DNA of 64,000 bases, taken from JBBIQS01 sp037442205. Lineage in GTDB: Bacteria > Myxococcota > Myxococcia > Myxococcales > UBA5297. Shown here one piece after another: positions 1-8,475 of this stretch. A model generated the notes under the pieces. The model was not told where the DNA came from. It saw nothing but the letters and a program-made list of their open reading frames with translations, and did no database searches. The translations under genes were made by a program, and so were the position numbers. Within the stretch, counting starts at the first letter, position 1, and each line of letters begins with the position of its first letter. The stretch is from positions 1-64,000 of the forward strand of contig JBBIQS010000005.1 in the NCBI GenBank assembly GCA_037442205.1, given 5' to 3'.

Positions 1-1
1 G

Positions 2-2239
2 CTTGCCAACGCCCTGTTCGAACACGCCTCCGCCACCTGCCTGGTCGGAGCGGACGGGAAGATCGAGCGAGCGAATGGGTCGTGGCTCGCGGCACACGGC
101 GCGACCGGACAGCAGGCGCAGGGGCGTCCCTACGCGGAGCTCGCCCCCGACCACGCCACGGAGCTGGCCTCGGCGAAGGACCTCCAGCAGGAGCGCCTCC
201 TCTCGCCCCACACCCACCGGGCCACAGGTCCCGATTGCTTTTTCGAGTGCCGGTTGGTCCCGGTGTCGCTGGCCGGCGCCGCCAAGGTGCTGGTGTTCTC
301 GCGGGAGGTCACTCGCCAGGTCCTCGCCGAGCGCGCCAGGCGGCAGGGAGGAGGGCTGCTGGGCGAGGAACATTTGGCGCACGTCCGTTCGGTGATCGAG
401 CCGATGCCGGCGGGGGTGATGGTCGCCGATGCCTCGGGGAAGCTGGTGTTCGTCAACCGGCTGGTGCTGGCGGAGTTCGGCGGGGCCATGGCCCCCGGGA
501 CGCCGCCCGAGGTGTGGCGGCTATGGGTCGGCTTTCGCCCCGACGGCCGGCTGTACGGCCCCGACGAGTGGCCGCTGGCGCGCGCGCTCAAGGGAGAGGA
601 GGTGTTCCGCGAAGAGATCGAGCTGCCGCGCCCCGAGGGCGGGCGGCTGGTGCTGAGCGCCAACGCCGCGCCGATCCGCGACGCGGAGGGGAAGATCACC
701 GGAGCGACGCTCCTGTGCTTCGACATCACCGAGCGGCGCCGGCAGGAGGCCGAATGGCTGCGGGCGCTGGAGGAGGCCCGGCAGCAGCAGGCGCTGCTGC
801 AGACCGTCTTCGAGGCCGACCCGGCGGGCCTGGCCATCGTCGCCGGGCCGGACCTGCGCTTCCAGATGACCAACTCCGCCTACCGCAGCTACACCCCGCG
901 CCCGGAGATCGAGCCCACCGGCTGGCGGGTGGAGGAGATCTGGCCGCCGACCATCGGGGCCGTGGCCCGCCGATATCTGGAGATGGTGCTGGCGGAGGGG
1001 GAGCCGGCGGAGATGGAGTTCGCCCTGCCGCTGGCCGGGAGCACGCGCCACTTCGTCTGCCACGCCCGCCGCATCCTGTGGAACGACCTGCCGGCGGTGC
1101 TGCTGGTCCATTGGGACACCACCGAGCTCACCGAGCTGCGGCAGCGGGCCAGCGAGGACGAGCGGGAGGCGCAGATGCGGGCCGCCGAGCTGGACGCGCT
1201 GATCGACGCCATCGCCGACGGGGTGGTGGTCCACGGGCCGAAGCTGGAGGTGGTGCGCACCAACCGCATCGCCGAGAGGATGCTCGGCGTCCCCGAGAGC
1301 GGGCACGCGGTCCGGGAGATGGAGCTCCTCGCGCAGGTCGAGAGGGTAGCGGGCGAGCGTGGGGTGCCGCTCATGCGGTTGGCGGCGGAGTGCCTGGAGC
1401 GCGGGGCGCCGGTGCTGGGGAAGGTCTTTCAGCTCAAGCTCCGCGACCAGCCGCCGCGGTGGGTGTCGGTGAGCTCGGCGCCGGCGGTCTTGCCGGACGG
1501 CAGCCTGAGCGTCATCTCGGTGCTCTCGGACGTCACCGAGATCCGCGAGCTGCAGGAGCGCGAGGAGGAGCTGGCGAGGGTCCTCTCCCACGACCTGCGG
1601 GCGCCGCTGAGCATGATCTCCGGGCAGGCGCAGTTGCTCAGGCGCCACCCCGACCGCCAGGTCAGCGCGCTGGAGGCCATCCTCAAGAGTTGCCAGCGCA
1701 TGGACTCGATGCTGCGGGACCTGCTCTTCCTGACCGGCGTTGAGTCGGGCCAGGCCCGGCCGCCGACCGAGCACATCGGCCTGCGGGGCTTCGTCCTCGA
1801 TCTGAAGGAGCGGCTGGGGGGCGAGCGGCTGCGCATCGACATCCCCGAGGGCCTGCCGGCGATCCTCACCAGCTCCGATCGGCTCGAGCGGATCCTGGTC
1901 AACCTCATCACCAACGCCTTGAAGTACTCGCCCCCGTCGACCGAGGTCGTGGTCGACGCCGGGGCCGAGAACGGCGAGGTAACGATCGCGGTGACCGACC
2001 GTGGCGCCGGCATTTCGCCCGAGGACCAGGGCCGCATCTTCGAGCGGTACTTCCGGTCCCGCCGGCACGGGCGCTCGGAGGGACTGGGCCTGGGGCTGTA
2101 CATCGTCCGCAAGCTGGTGGAGGCCGAGGGCGGGACGGTCTCGGTCCAGAGCGAGGAGGGAAAGGGCAGCACGTTTCGGGTTGAGCTTCCGGCGGCCGGC
2201 GAAGTCACCGCCGAGCCGACCGCCCCGCCCCAGCCCTGA
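2..2239 (+). CDS. Multi-PAS sensor histidine kinase (5' end outside window)
   Basis: The frame is open from the window edge, so the true start lies upstream; 745 residues are visible. At least four PAS-like modules run in series (about 1-90 partial, 125-245, 255-385 and 395-510), two of them ending in the typical DITER/DVTEI linker. A dimerisation/phosphoacceptor H-box (VLSHDLRAPLS) follows, with the His near visible residue 530. The ATPase domain has an N-box (NLITNALKYSP), DRGAGIS and GLGLGLYIV, all intact, so the kinase should be active. No membrane segment is visible, which suggests a cytosolic sensor. No response regulator follows; the next gene is convergent and 9 bp away. Signal and partner cannot be inferred. 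Confidence 0.93.
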   Translation, partial: LANALFEHASATCLVGADGKIERANGSWLAAHGATGQQAQGRPYAELAPDHATELASAKDLQQERLLSPHTHRATGPDCFFECRLVPVSLAGAAKVLVFSREVTRQVLAERARRQGGGLLGEEHLAHVRSVIEPMPAGVMVADASGKLVFVNRLVLAEFGGAMAPGTPPEVWRLWVGFRPDGRLYGPDEWPLARALKGEEVFREEIELPRPEGGRLVLSANAAPIRDAEGKITGATLLCFDITERRRQEAEWLRALEEARQQQALLQTVFEADPAGLAIVAGPDLRFQMTNSAYRSYTPRPEIEPTGWRVEEIWPPTIGAVARRYLEMVLAEGEPAEMEFALPLAGSTRHFVCHARRILWNDLPAVLLVHWDTTELTELRQRASEDEREAQMRAAELDALIDAIADGVVVHGPKLEVVRTNRIAERMLGVPESGHAVREMELLAQVERVAGERGVPLMRLAAECLERGAPVLGKVFQLKLRDQPPRWVSVSSAPAVLPDGSLSVISVLSDVTEIRELQEREEELARVLSHDLRAPLSMISGQAQLLRRHPDRQVSALEAILKSCQRMDSMLRDLLFLTGVESGQARPPTEHIGLRGFVLDLKERLGGERLRIDIPEGLPAILTSSDRLERILVNLITNALKYSPPSTEVVVDAGAENGEVTIAVTDRGAGISPEDQGRIFERYFRSRRHGRSEGLGLGLYIVRKLVEAEGGTVSVQSEEGKGSTFRVELPAAGEVTAEPTAPPQP

Positions 2240-2248
2240 GGGCGCCGG

Positions 2249-2794
2249 TCAGCCCGATGGTTGGAGGGTCCGCTGGAGCCGGTCGAGCTGGTAGCCCTGC
2301 TCGCCCAGCCGGCGGAGGATGCCTTGGTATGTGGCCTCGTCCATGGTCGGGGTCCGGCTGAGGATCCACAGGTAGTCGCGGCTGGGATGGCCGACCACCG
2401 CGTAGCTGTAGTCGGGGGCGAGGTCGATGATCCAGTAGTCGCCCCAGAACGGACCAAAGAAGCTGACCTTCAGCTTGGCGTTGGTGGCGGGGTCGACCAC
2501 CCGGGCCCGGCCCTTGGCGGTCTTCTCCTTCCCTTCCAGCGAGCCCTGACGGCAGCGGTTGAGGACCTCGATCTTCCCGTCGGAGCGCAGGGAGTAGCTG
2601 GCGGTGGTCCCGGTGCAGCCCTTCTGGAAGCTCTGCGGGAAGGAGGCGATCTCGTACCAGGTGCCCAGGTATTTCTCGAGGTCGACGTGGGGCACCGTCT
2701 GCAGCGGCGGCAGCCCCTGACGCGAAGTGGAGGTGGCGCAACCAAGGGCCATCAGCACCAGGCCCAGCAGCGACTTGGCGAACCGGCGCAGCAT
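2249..2794 (-). CDS. blc: Outer-membrane lipocalin lipoprotein (Blc family)
   Basis: 181 residues. Signal peptide with lipobox ending ALGC, so a lipid-anchored envelope protein. The lipocalin signature YLGTWYEIASFPQSFQKGC is present near the mature N-terminus, with the later WGDYWIIDLAPDYSYAVVG strand block typical of bacterial Blc. Blc-family proteins bind lysophospholipids or fatty acids and are linked to envelope maintenance. The start at 2794 is preferred over an upstream in-frame ATG at 2821 because CGGAGG lies 5 nt before it and the signal peptide begins there. Convergent with the histidine kinase. Confidence 0.9.
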   Translation of the reverse strand: MLRRFAKSLLGLVLMALGCATSTSRQGLPPLQTVPHVDLEKYLGTWYEIASFPQSFQKGCTGTTASYSLRSDGKIEVLNRCRQGSLEGKEKTAKGRARVVDPATNAKLKVSFFGPFWGDYWIIDLAPDYSYAVVGHPSRDYLWILSRTPTMDEATYQGILRRLGEQGYQLDRLQRTLQPSG

Positions 2795-2938
2795 GGCAGC
2801 CTCCGGAGGGCCCCTTGGCAAGCGACAGCCTCGAGCTGAAGGTGGGGCCCCGGCGAGTCGTCGCCATCCGCCAACTCAGGCGATGGCAGGGCGCTTCGGC
2901 GGGCGCGATTTCTTCCGGACTGTGGAATAGTCCCCTCC

Positions 2939-4066
2939 ATGAACACCCTCCTGCTCACCCTCGCCCTTGGCGCGATCTCCACCAGCAAACTGGGCCCCTA
3001 CGCCCTGGCCGATCCCAACGACGGCTCGCTGACCCAGGTCATCGACGCCTGCCCGCGCATCGCCCACTGGCGCGTGCCCGACAGCGCCGTTGCGCACCAG
3101 ATCGACAACTACAAGGCGCTGTGCCCCACGGGCATCGTGGTCCTGTCGGTCATCGTGAATCCGCCCGTCACCTACGACACGACGATGGACCCGACGACCT
3201 CGGCCCAGGACTACTGGAATCGGATGACGGGCAACCTCGCCGGGATCACCAGCACCCAGGTCAGCTGGCTCGAAGGGCCCAACGAGGACGAGGTTCTTCC
3301 CGGCTGGGGACAGGATCTGGCCAAGGCCGCCTGGTACGGCGACTTCTGGGCCCAGCTGGCAGGCCACATCAACAACGCGGGCTACCACCCGCTGGTCGGT
3401 TCCATCGGCGCTGGGCAGCCCGCGCTCGCAGGCGCGCTCGGTCCGAGCAGCCCCAACGCCTTCAAGCCCATCGCCGACAAGCTCAAGGCCTCCGGCCTGA
3501 GCTGGGGCTGGAGCTACCACGCCTTCTCCACCGACCTGACCAAGGACCTCGCCATCGAATCGCAGCAGTCCCTGCGCTACCGACAGATCCGCGACCAGTG
3601 CCAGCTGGCCGGGATCCCGATCGTGCTCTCCGAGGCGGGCCAGGCGACTCCGGGCTGGCTGAAACGGGGCACCACCGCCCAGGCCTACCTCGACTGGCTG
3701 ACCTGGTTCGACCAGCGCCTGCACGAGGACACCGAGGTCCAGGGCGCCACCCTCTTCCAGTTCGGCGACCGCACCACCTTCGCCAAGTTCGACCTGAGCT
3801 CGCTGGCCGCCTCCTTCGCCGCCTACCTGACGAACCCGGGCGCCACCTGCGACGGAGGCCCCTGCGGCGCTCCCAAGGACGGCGGCTCCTCCAGCTCCGG
3901 CTCCGGCGGTTCGCTCGGAGGCGGCTCCGGCGGGCAGGCGTCCGAGGTGGACACCGGCGCCCCCAACAGGTGCGGCTGCCAGTCGGCGAGCGCCCCGGCG
4001 CTGCTGGCGGCGGCGCTGCTGGCGCTGCCGCTGGCGGGAAACCGGCTGCGGCGCCGCGCATCGTAG
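2939..4066 (+). CDS. Secreted glycoside hydrolase-like protein with MYXO-CTERM-type tail
   Basis: 375 residues. A short hydrophobic N-terminus suggests export. The catalytic core resembles TIM-barrel (clan GH-A) hydrolases: Glu119 in EGPNED fits an acid/base and Glu232 in VLSEAGQ fits a nucleophile, each after a hydrophobic strand. From about residue 295 a Gly/Ser-rich linker leads to a C-terminal RCGCQSASAP, a hydrophobic stretch and RLRRRAS, the layout of myxobacterial MYXO-CTERM sorting signals (surface anchoring after processing). The substrate is unknown; the closest general type is Asl1-like glycosyl hydrolases. The OYE-family gene follows 18 bp later. Confidence 0.72.
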   Translation: MNTLLLTLALGAISTSKLGPYALADPNDGSLTQVIDACPRIAHWRVPDSAVAHQIDNYKALCPTGIVVLSVIVNPPVTYDTTMDPTTSAQDYWNRMTGNLAGITSTQVSWLEGPNEDEVLPGWGQDLAKAAWYGDFWAQLAGHINNAGYHPLVGSIGAGQPALAGALGPSSPNAFKPIADKLKASGLSWGWSYHAFSTDLTKDLAIESQQSLRYRQIRDQCQLAGIPIVLSEAGQATPGWLKRGTTAQAYLDWLTWFDQRLHEDTEVQGATLFQFGDRTTFAKFDLSSLAASFAAYLTNPGATCDGGPCGAPKDGGSSSSGSGGSLGGGSGGQASEVDTGAPNRCGCQSASAPALLAAALLALPLAGNRLRRRAS

Positions 4067-4084
4067 GTGCCTCCGGAGGCCCCC

Positions 4085-5158
4085 ATGTCCGCCCATCTCT
4101 TCTCCCCCCTCGCGCTGCGGGGGCTGACCCTGCGCAACCGCCTGATGGTGGCGCCGATGTGCCAGTACTCCTGCGCCGACGGGATGGCGACCGACTGGCA
4201 TCTGGTCCACCTCGGCTCGCGGGCGGTGGGCGGGGCGGCGCTGGTCTGCGCCGAGGCCACCGCGGTCGAGCCGCGCGGCCGCATCTCCCCGCACGACCTG
4301 GGGATCTGGAGCGACCGGCACCTCGAGCCGCTGGCCCGGATGACCGCGTTCATCCGCGAGCAGGGGTCGGTGCCGGCCGTTCAGCTGGCCCACGCCGGCC
4401 GCAAGGCCTCGGTCAGCCGCCCGTGGGAAGGTGGCAAGTCGGTCGATGCCGCCCACGGCGGCTGGCAGACGCTGGCGCCTTCGGCCATCGCCTTCACCGG
4501 ACTGCCGGCGCCGCGCGCGCTGGAGCCCGCCGAAATCCCAGAGGTGGTGGCCGCCTTCAAGGACGCCGCGCGCCGCTCGGTCCAGGCCGGCTTCCAGGCG
4601 ATCGAGGTGCACGCCGCCCACGGCTACCTGCTCCACCAGTTCCTTTCGCCCCTGAGCAACAAGCGCACCGATCGCTACGGCGGCTCGTTCGAGAACCGGG
4701 TCCGGCTGGCGCTGGAGGTGGTCGACGCCGTGCGCGCCGAGCTGCCGCAGAACCTGCCGCTGCTGGTGCGGGTCTCGTACACCGACTGGGCTCCCGGCGG
4801 CTGGGATCTGGAGCAGACGATCGAACTGGCGCGCCTGCTCAAGGCGCATGGTGTGGACGCCATCGATTGCTCGTCCTCAGGCCTGGTCGCCGAGGCCAAG
4901 GTGCCGGTGGGGCCCGGCTACCAGGTTCCCGGCGCCGAGCGCGTGCGGCGCGAAGCCGGGATCCCGACGGTGGCGGTGGGGCTCATCACCTCGGCCGAGC
5001 AGGCTGACGCCATCGTCCGCGAGGGGAAGGCCGACCTGGTGGCCCTGGCCCGCGAGGAGCTGCGCGACCCCTACTTCCCGCTGCACGCCGCGGTAGCACT
5101 GAAGGCCGACTTCGCCTGGCCGCCGCAGTACCTGCGCGCCAAGCCCGCGGGAAGCTGA
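4085..5158 (+). CDS. Old yellow enzyme family NAD(P)H:flavin oxidoreductase (YqjM/NamA-like)
   Basis: 357 residues, usual for the class. FMN-dependent ene-reductase that reduces activated C=C bonds. Motifs seen: MVAPMCQYSC near the N-terminus (Cys position typical of the thermophilic-like YqjM group), HLGSRAVGGAALV, VQLAHAGRKAS, the substrate/FMN block EVHAAHGYLLHQFLSP followed by RTDRYGGSFENR, and a C-terminal phosphate-binding region (VGLITSAEQAD). ATG 4085 is preferred because GGAGG lies just upstream. Cytosolic; the physiological substrate is unknown. It may be cotranscribed with the upstream hydrolase. Confidence 0.92.
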   Translation: MSAHLFSPLALRGLTLRNRLMVAPMCQYSCADGMATDWHLVHLGSRAVGGAALVCAEATAVEPRGRISPHDLGIWSDRHLEPLARMTAFIREQGSVPAVQLAHAGRKASVSRPWEGGKSVDAAHGGWQTLAPSAIAFTGLPAPRALEPAEIPEVVAAFKDAARRSVQAGFQAIEVHAAHGYLLHQFLSPLSNKRTDRYGGSFENRVRLALEVVDAVRAELPQNLPLLVRVSYTDWAPGGWDLEQTIELARLLKAHGVDAIDCSSSGLVAEAKVPVGPGYQVPGAERVRREAGIPTVAVGLITSAEQADAIVREGKADLVALAREELRDPYFPLHAAVALKADFAWPPQYLRAKPAGS

Positions 5159-5218
5159 GCCCCGAGGGCGCGGGAGCCCTTCGCCGCAGGTGGCTATCCT
5201 TGGCGCGGGAGGTTTCCC

Positions 5219-5719
5219 ATGGCCGCGTCCGCCGGAGAGCTCAAGGAACTTCAGGATCTCTTGAAGGGCTATTCGATAGCCCTGCTGACGACCGTGGGCG
5301 AGGACGGCCACTTCCACACCCGGCCGATGGCCATGCAGCACCGCGACCTCTCCGACGGCCTCTGGTTCGCCACCTCCGAGGAGACGGAGAAGGTCCACGA
5401 CCTGGCCCGCAATCCCCACTGCGGCGTGGCCTTCCACGAGGCGGCGTTCGGCTCGACCTACCTCTCGCTCTCGGGCTCCGCCGAGCTGATCCGCGACCGC
5501 AGCCTCATCCGGCGGATGTGGGACCACGCCTGGGATCCCTGGTTCCCCGGCGGCCCCGGCCAACAGGACGTGCTGCTGATCAAGGTCACCCCGGAGCACG
5601 CCGAGTACGTCCACCCCAAGACCGGCCGGCTGCAGGTGCTCTTCACCCTCGCCAAGCGGCTGCTCACCCGCGCCCATCCACACCCGGCCACCAAGTACCA
5701 GATCGACCTGCCGCACTGA
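5219..5719 (+). CDS. Pyridoxamine 5'-phosphate oxidase-like FMN-binding split-barrel protein
   Basis: 166 residues. Pattern of the general-stress-protein-26 branch: TTVGEDGHFHTRPMAMQ strand pair, LWFATSEETEKVHDLARNP, then GSAELIRDRSLIRRMWDHAW and a C-terminal strand around VHPKTGRLQVLF. Members bind flavin or F420, and many are stress-associated with unknown substrate. GGGAGG 6 nt upstream supports the start. A terminator-like hairpin follows, so this probably ends the transcript beginning at the hydrolase or OYE gene. Confidence 0.82.
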   Translation: MAASAGELKELQDLLKGYSIALLTTVGEDGHFHTRPMAMQHRDLSDGLWFATSEETEKVHDLARNPHCGVAFHEAAFGSTYLSLSGSAELIRDRSLIRRMWDHAWDPWFPGGPGQQDVLLIKVTPEHAEYVHPKTGRLQVLFTLAKRLLTRAHPHPATKYQIDLPH

Positions 5720-5727
5720 GGCGTCCG

Positions 5728-5749
5728 GAGCCCCGGCCAGCCGGGACTC
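5728..5749 (+). terminator. Terminator-like hairpin after the split-barrel gene
   Basis: GAG-C-CCCGG, CCAG loop, CCGGG-A-CTC: a GC-rich stem with one internal mismatch, 9 nt after the stop codon. There is no clear T-tract, so intrinsic termination is only possible. Confidence 0.4.
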
Positions 5750-5852
5750 CTCCCGGCCTATACATAAGGAGGAGCGGGGCCTGCCAGCGGCGGCGTGCGG
5801 GCGGTCGAGCTGCCCGCGCTGGCGCCCCTGGAGAGCGCGGCCGGGCAAGCCC

Positions 5853-5881
5853 TTGACCGAGCCCAGGATTTCTGACATTTT
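5853..5881 (+). promoter_or_regulatory. Possible sigma70-type promoter for the rplY-rplI cluster
   Basis: TTGACC (5/6 match to -35), 17 nt, CATTTT (weak -10), about 140 bp before rplY. This would be the natural start of the rplY-pth-rpsF-rpsR-rplI transcript, but the -10 is poor. Confidence 0.35.
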
Positions 5882-6023
5882 CGCGCGCTCTTTTCTCGCC
5901 GGGAGAGCAATTCGCGCCCGGCGAGGCAGGGTTTTCTTCCCGCGGGAGAGTCTCCCGGGGATCTTCTGCGGCATCACGGCGCCGAGCGGGCTCGTGAAGG
6001 CGGCAGCATCGGAGGCAGCACAC

Positions 6024-6755
6024 ATGACGCGCATCGAGTTGAAGGGCAGCATCCGCAAGGAAGCCGGCAAGGGTCCCTCCCGCCGCCTGCGGACCAAGGA
6101 ACTGATTCCCGCGGTGCTCTACGGGCGCCACACCAAGCAGGCCATCCACCTGGCGGTGAACCCCGACGAGCTCAAGGAGGCCATCGCCTCCACCTCGGCC
6201 AAGCTGAACACGATCCTCACCCTCAAGCTCGACGACGGCAGCGAGCGCACGGTGATGCTCAAGGACTACCAGACCGACATCGTCCGCCACGATCTGGTGC
6301 ACGCCGACTTCCTCGACGTGAAGCTCGACGAGAAGGTCAAGCTGAAGATCCCGCTGATCTTCTCCGGCCTCCCGGTGGGCGTCACCGAGGGCGGCATCCT
6401 GCAGACCCTGCGCCGCGAGATCGAGGTCAACACCCTGCCCACGGCCATCCCCGAGAAGATCGAGGTGGACGTCAGCGCCCTCAAGATCGGCGGCTCGCTC
6501 CACGTCAAGGACGTGAAGCTGCCGGCGGGCGTGACCGCGCGCTTCGCCACCAACTTCGCCATCGCCTCGGTGGTCGCGCCGGAGAAGGAAGAGGTCGCGG
6601 CTCCGACGGCCGAGGCCGCTGCTGCGGCGGCGGTTCCGGGCGCTCCTGCGGCGGCTGGCGCGGCGGCTGCCGCTCCGGCGGCGGGCGCGGCCCCGGCGGC
6701 CGGCGCTCCGGCTGCTGCTGCCAAGGGCGGCGAGAAGAAGGAAGCCAAGAAGTAG
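6024..6755 (+). CDS. rplY: 50S ribosomal protein L25 (TL5/CTC form)
   Basis: 243 residues. Binds 5S rRNA in the 50S subunit. The N-terminus (EAGKGPSRRLR, IPAVLYG) is the L25 beta-barrel; residues about 95-185 form the extra TL5/CTC C-terminal domain (VKLKIPLIFSGLPVGVTEGG). From about residue 193 there is a roughly 50-residue Ala/Gly/Pro tail ending in a Lys-rich KGGEKKEAKK, longer than usual. The start at ATG 6024 is set by GGAGG at 6011 and homology to the L25 N-terminus; an in-frame upstream start would add 57 unrelated residues. First gene of the translation cluster. Confidence 0.96.
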   Translation: MTRIELKGSIRKEAGKGPSRRLRTKELIPAVLYGRHTKQAIHLAVNPDELKEAIASTSAKLNTILTLKLDDGSERTVMLKDYQTDIVRHDLVHADFLDVKLDEKVKLKIPLIFSGLPVGVTEGGILQTLRREIEVNTLPTAIPEKIEVDVSALKIGGSLHVKDVKLPAGVTARFATNFAIASVVAPEKEEVAAPTAEAAAAAAVPGAPAAAGAAAAAPAAGAAPAAGAPAAAAKGGEKKEAKK

Positions 6756-6774
6756 CCTGGCTCAAGATGTTGAG

Positions 6775-6809
6775 CGGGCGCGCGCTCTCTTCACCGGAGC
6801 GCGCGCCCG
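6775..6809 (+). promoter_or_regulatory. Perfect 13-bp hairpin between rplY and pth
   Basis: CGGGCGCGCGCTC (6775-6787), 9-nt loop, GAGCGCGCGCCCG (6797-6809). No T-tract follows. The stem ends 9 nt before the pth ATG and occupies the position of a ribosome binding site. It could attenuate transcription or control pth translation. Confidence 0.6.
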
Positions 6810-6818
6810 TCACTGCGC

Positions 6819-7385
6819 ATGAAGCTGATCATCGGACTGGGAAACCCCGGCAGGCAGTACGAGGAGACCCGCCACAACATCGGCTTCCGGGTGGTCGAGA
6901 GGCTGTCCCGCCAGTGCGACATCGCGCTCTCGTCGAGCAAGTTCGACGGCGAGTACGGCCAGGGACAGGTCGAGGGCGAGAAGGCAGCGCTGCTCAAGCC
7001 CCAGACCTACATGAACTGCTCGGGCGATAGCGTGGCTCCGGCCGCCCGGTTCTTCAAGGTGGAGCCACAAGACTTGATCGTGGTCCACGACGAGCTCGAC
7101 CTGCCGTTCGGACGGCTGCAGGTCAAGGTCGGCGGGAGCACCGGAGGCCACAACGGGCTGAGCAGCATCGTCGAGCGGCTGGGGCGCGAAGACTTCGTCC
7201 GCATCCGGGTCGGCATCGGCAAGCCCGATCGCAAGGAGAAGGTGGTCGGGCACGTGCTGGGCGGTTTCTCCAAGGACGAGCAGGCGCAGCTGGACGAGGT
7301 GGCGGAGCGGGCGGTGATGGCGGTGCGGACCCTTTTGCGGCAGGGGCTGGCCAAGGCGATGTCGGAGTTCAACCGCAAGGCCTGA
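6819..7385 (+). CDS. pth: Peptidyl-tRNA hydrolase
   Basis: 188 residues, standard length. Releases tRNA from peptidyl-tRNA drop-off products in the cytosol. Seen: GLGNPGRQYEETRHNIGF with the catalytic His, KPQTYMNCSGDSV with the substrate-binding Asn, VVHDELDLPFG and GGSTGGHNGLSSI. It sits directly after rplY, a common bacterial order. No convincing Shine-Dalgarno precedes the ATG; the preceding 35 nt fold into a strong hairpin. Confidence 0.97.
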   Translation: MKLIIGLGNPGRQYEETRHNIGFRVVERLSRQCDIALSSSKFDGEYGQGQVEGEKAALLKPQTYMNCSGDSVAPAARFFKVEPQDLIVVHDELDLPFGRLQVKVGGSTGGHNGLSSIVERLGREDFVRIRVGIGKPDRKEKVVGHVLGGFSKDEQAQLDEVAERAVMAVRTLLRQGLAKAMSEFNRKA

Positions 7386-7570
7386 GGGCTCGAGACTTGA
7401 GCGAGCCGCTTCTCCCTTTGGACGGGAGGAGCGGCGCGCCGAAGACCTCGAGCAGAAAAGAGGCCTTCAGCCGTACCGGGCGGCGCATTGGGCGCCGAAC
7501 CGGGCGGGCTCCTCGCCGCGGGCTCACAGTGCCGCGGCTCGAGCAGCAACGAACCGTGAGGAGAAGTGCC

Positions 7571-8059
7571 ATGGCAGATACGCAAGCGTCGAAGATTCGC
7601 CTGCGCGAATACGAGACGTTGTTTCTGGTGAAGCCCGACCTGTCGGACGAGGTGGTGGACAAGATCAAGGAGCGCCTGCGCGCCGCGGTCGGCAAGGACG
7701 GCGGCAAGGTCCTCAAGTTCACCCTGTGGGGCAAGAAGAAGACCGCCTTCCCGGTCTCCAAGCAGCCGCGGGCGAGCTACGTCCACATGAGCTTCCTGGG
7801 CAACCCGGGGGTGGTGGCCGAGGTGGAGCGCAACCTGGCGATCACCGAGGACGTCACCAAGTACTTGAGCCAGTACATCGCCGGCGACATCGACCCCGAG
7901 ACCCGGCAGGTCGAGGCCGACGTCAAGCTGGCCGGCGACGTGGACGAGAAGCCGCGCACCGAGCGCGAGGGCGCGCCCTACGAGGGCGAGCGCGGCGAGC
8001 GCGGCGAGCGCCCGGAGCGCTCCGAGCGTCGCGACATGACCGAGGGCTCCGCCGAGTAG
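7571..8059 (+). CDS. rpsF: 30S ribosomal protein S6
   Basis: 162 residues. The S6 core covers about residues 8-115 (LREYETLFLVKPDLSDEVVD, LWGKKKTAFPVSKQ, ERNLAITEDVTKYL). A further roughly 45-residue tail is highly charged and repetitive (GERGERGERPERSERRD). S6 pairs with S18 on the platform of the 30S subunit, and rpsR is next. GAGGAGAAGTGCC before the ATG at 7571 fixes the start. The 185-bp gap from pth contains no gene. Confidence 0.96.
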   Translation: MADTQASKIRLREYETLFLVKPDLSDEVVDKIKERLRAAVGKDGGKVLKFTLWGKKKTAFPVSKQPRASYVHMSFLGNPGVVAEVERNLAITEDVTKYLSQYIAGDIDPETRQVEADVKLAGDVDEKPRTEREGAPYEGERGERGERPERSERRDMTEGSAE

Positions 8060-8111
8060 GCGCGTTTCCCCAAGGGCTCAACGACAACCTTTTTGATGAA
8101 GAGGATCTGCA

Positions 8112-8465
8112 ATGGCCAGATTTGAGAGCAAGGAAGGCGGCCCCCGCGGCGGCGGCGATCGTGGAGATCGCGGAGACCGCGGCGAGCACGGCGGCCGCGG
8201 TGGAGCGGGCGGCGAGGGCGGCGAGGGCCGCGGCGGCGGGCGCGGGTTCGGGCGGCGCAAGGTGTGCCGCTTCTGCGCCGAGAAGGGGCTGAAGGTGGAC
8301 TTCAAGGACTCCAACACCTTGAAGTACTACGTCACCGAGCGCGGCAAGATCATCCCGCGGCGAATCAGCGGCAACTGCGCCAAGCACCAGCGGCAGGTGG
8401 CGGTGGCCATCAAGCGGGCGCGGATGGTGGCGATGCTGCCTTACACCGTGCTGCACAACGTCTGA
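8112..8465 (+). CDS. rpsR: 30S ribosomal protein S18 with Gly/Arg-rich N-terminal extension
   Basis: 117 residues against about 75-90 usual. The C-terminal two thirds is normal S18 (LKYYVTERGKIIPRRISGNC, AKHQRQVAVAIKRARMVAMLPY). It keeps CRFC plus a later Cys, the Cys-containing (C+) zinc-type form. Residues about 8-50 are an extension of GDRGDRGDRGEHGG and GGRG-type repeats resembling RGG RNA-binding tails. AT-rich bases lie just upstream; the spacing to rpsF is 52 bp and to rplI 10 bp, so it is cotranscribed. Confidence 0.95.
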   Translation: MARFESKEGGPRGGGDRGDRGDRGEHGGRGGAGGEGGEGRGGGRGFGRRKVCRFCAEKGLKVDFKDSNTLKYYVTERGKIIPRRISGNCAKHQRQVAVAIKRARMVAMLPYTVLHNV

Positions 8466-8475
8466 GGAGAGCGCC

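Larger units (their letters stand above)
5720..6023. other. Gene-free stretch upstream of rplY
   Basis: 304 bp between the split-barrel gene and rplY. It holds the hairpin at 5728-5749, a purine-rich TAAGGAGGAG at about 5765 that is not followed by a usable start codon, and a promoter-like element at 5853-5881. The local AT content rises around 5860-5950, as expected for a leader region. No small gene is evident. Confidence 0.5.
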
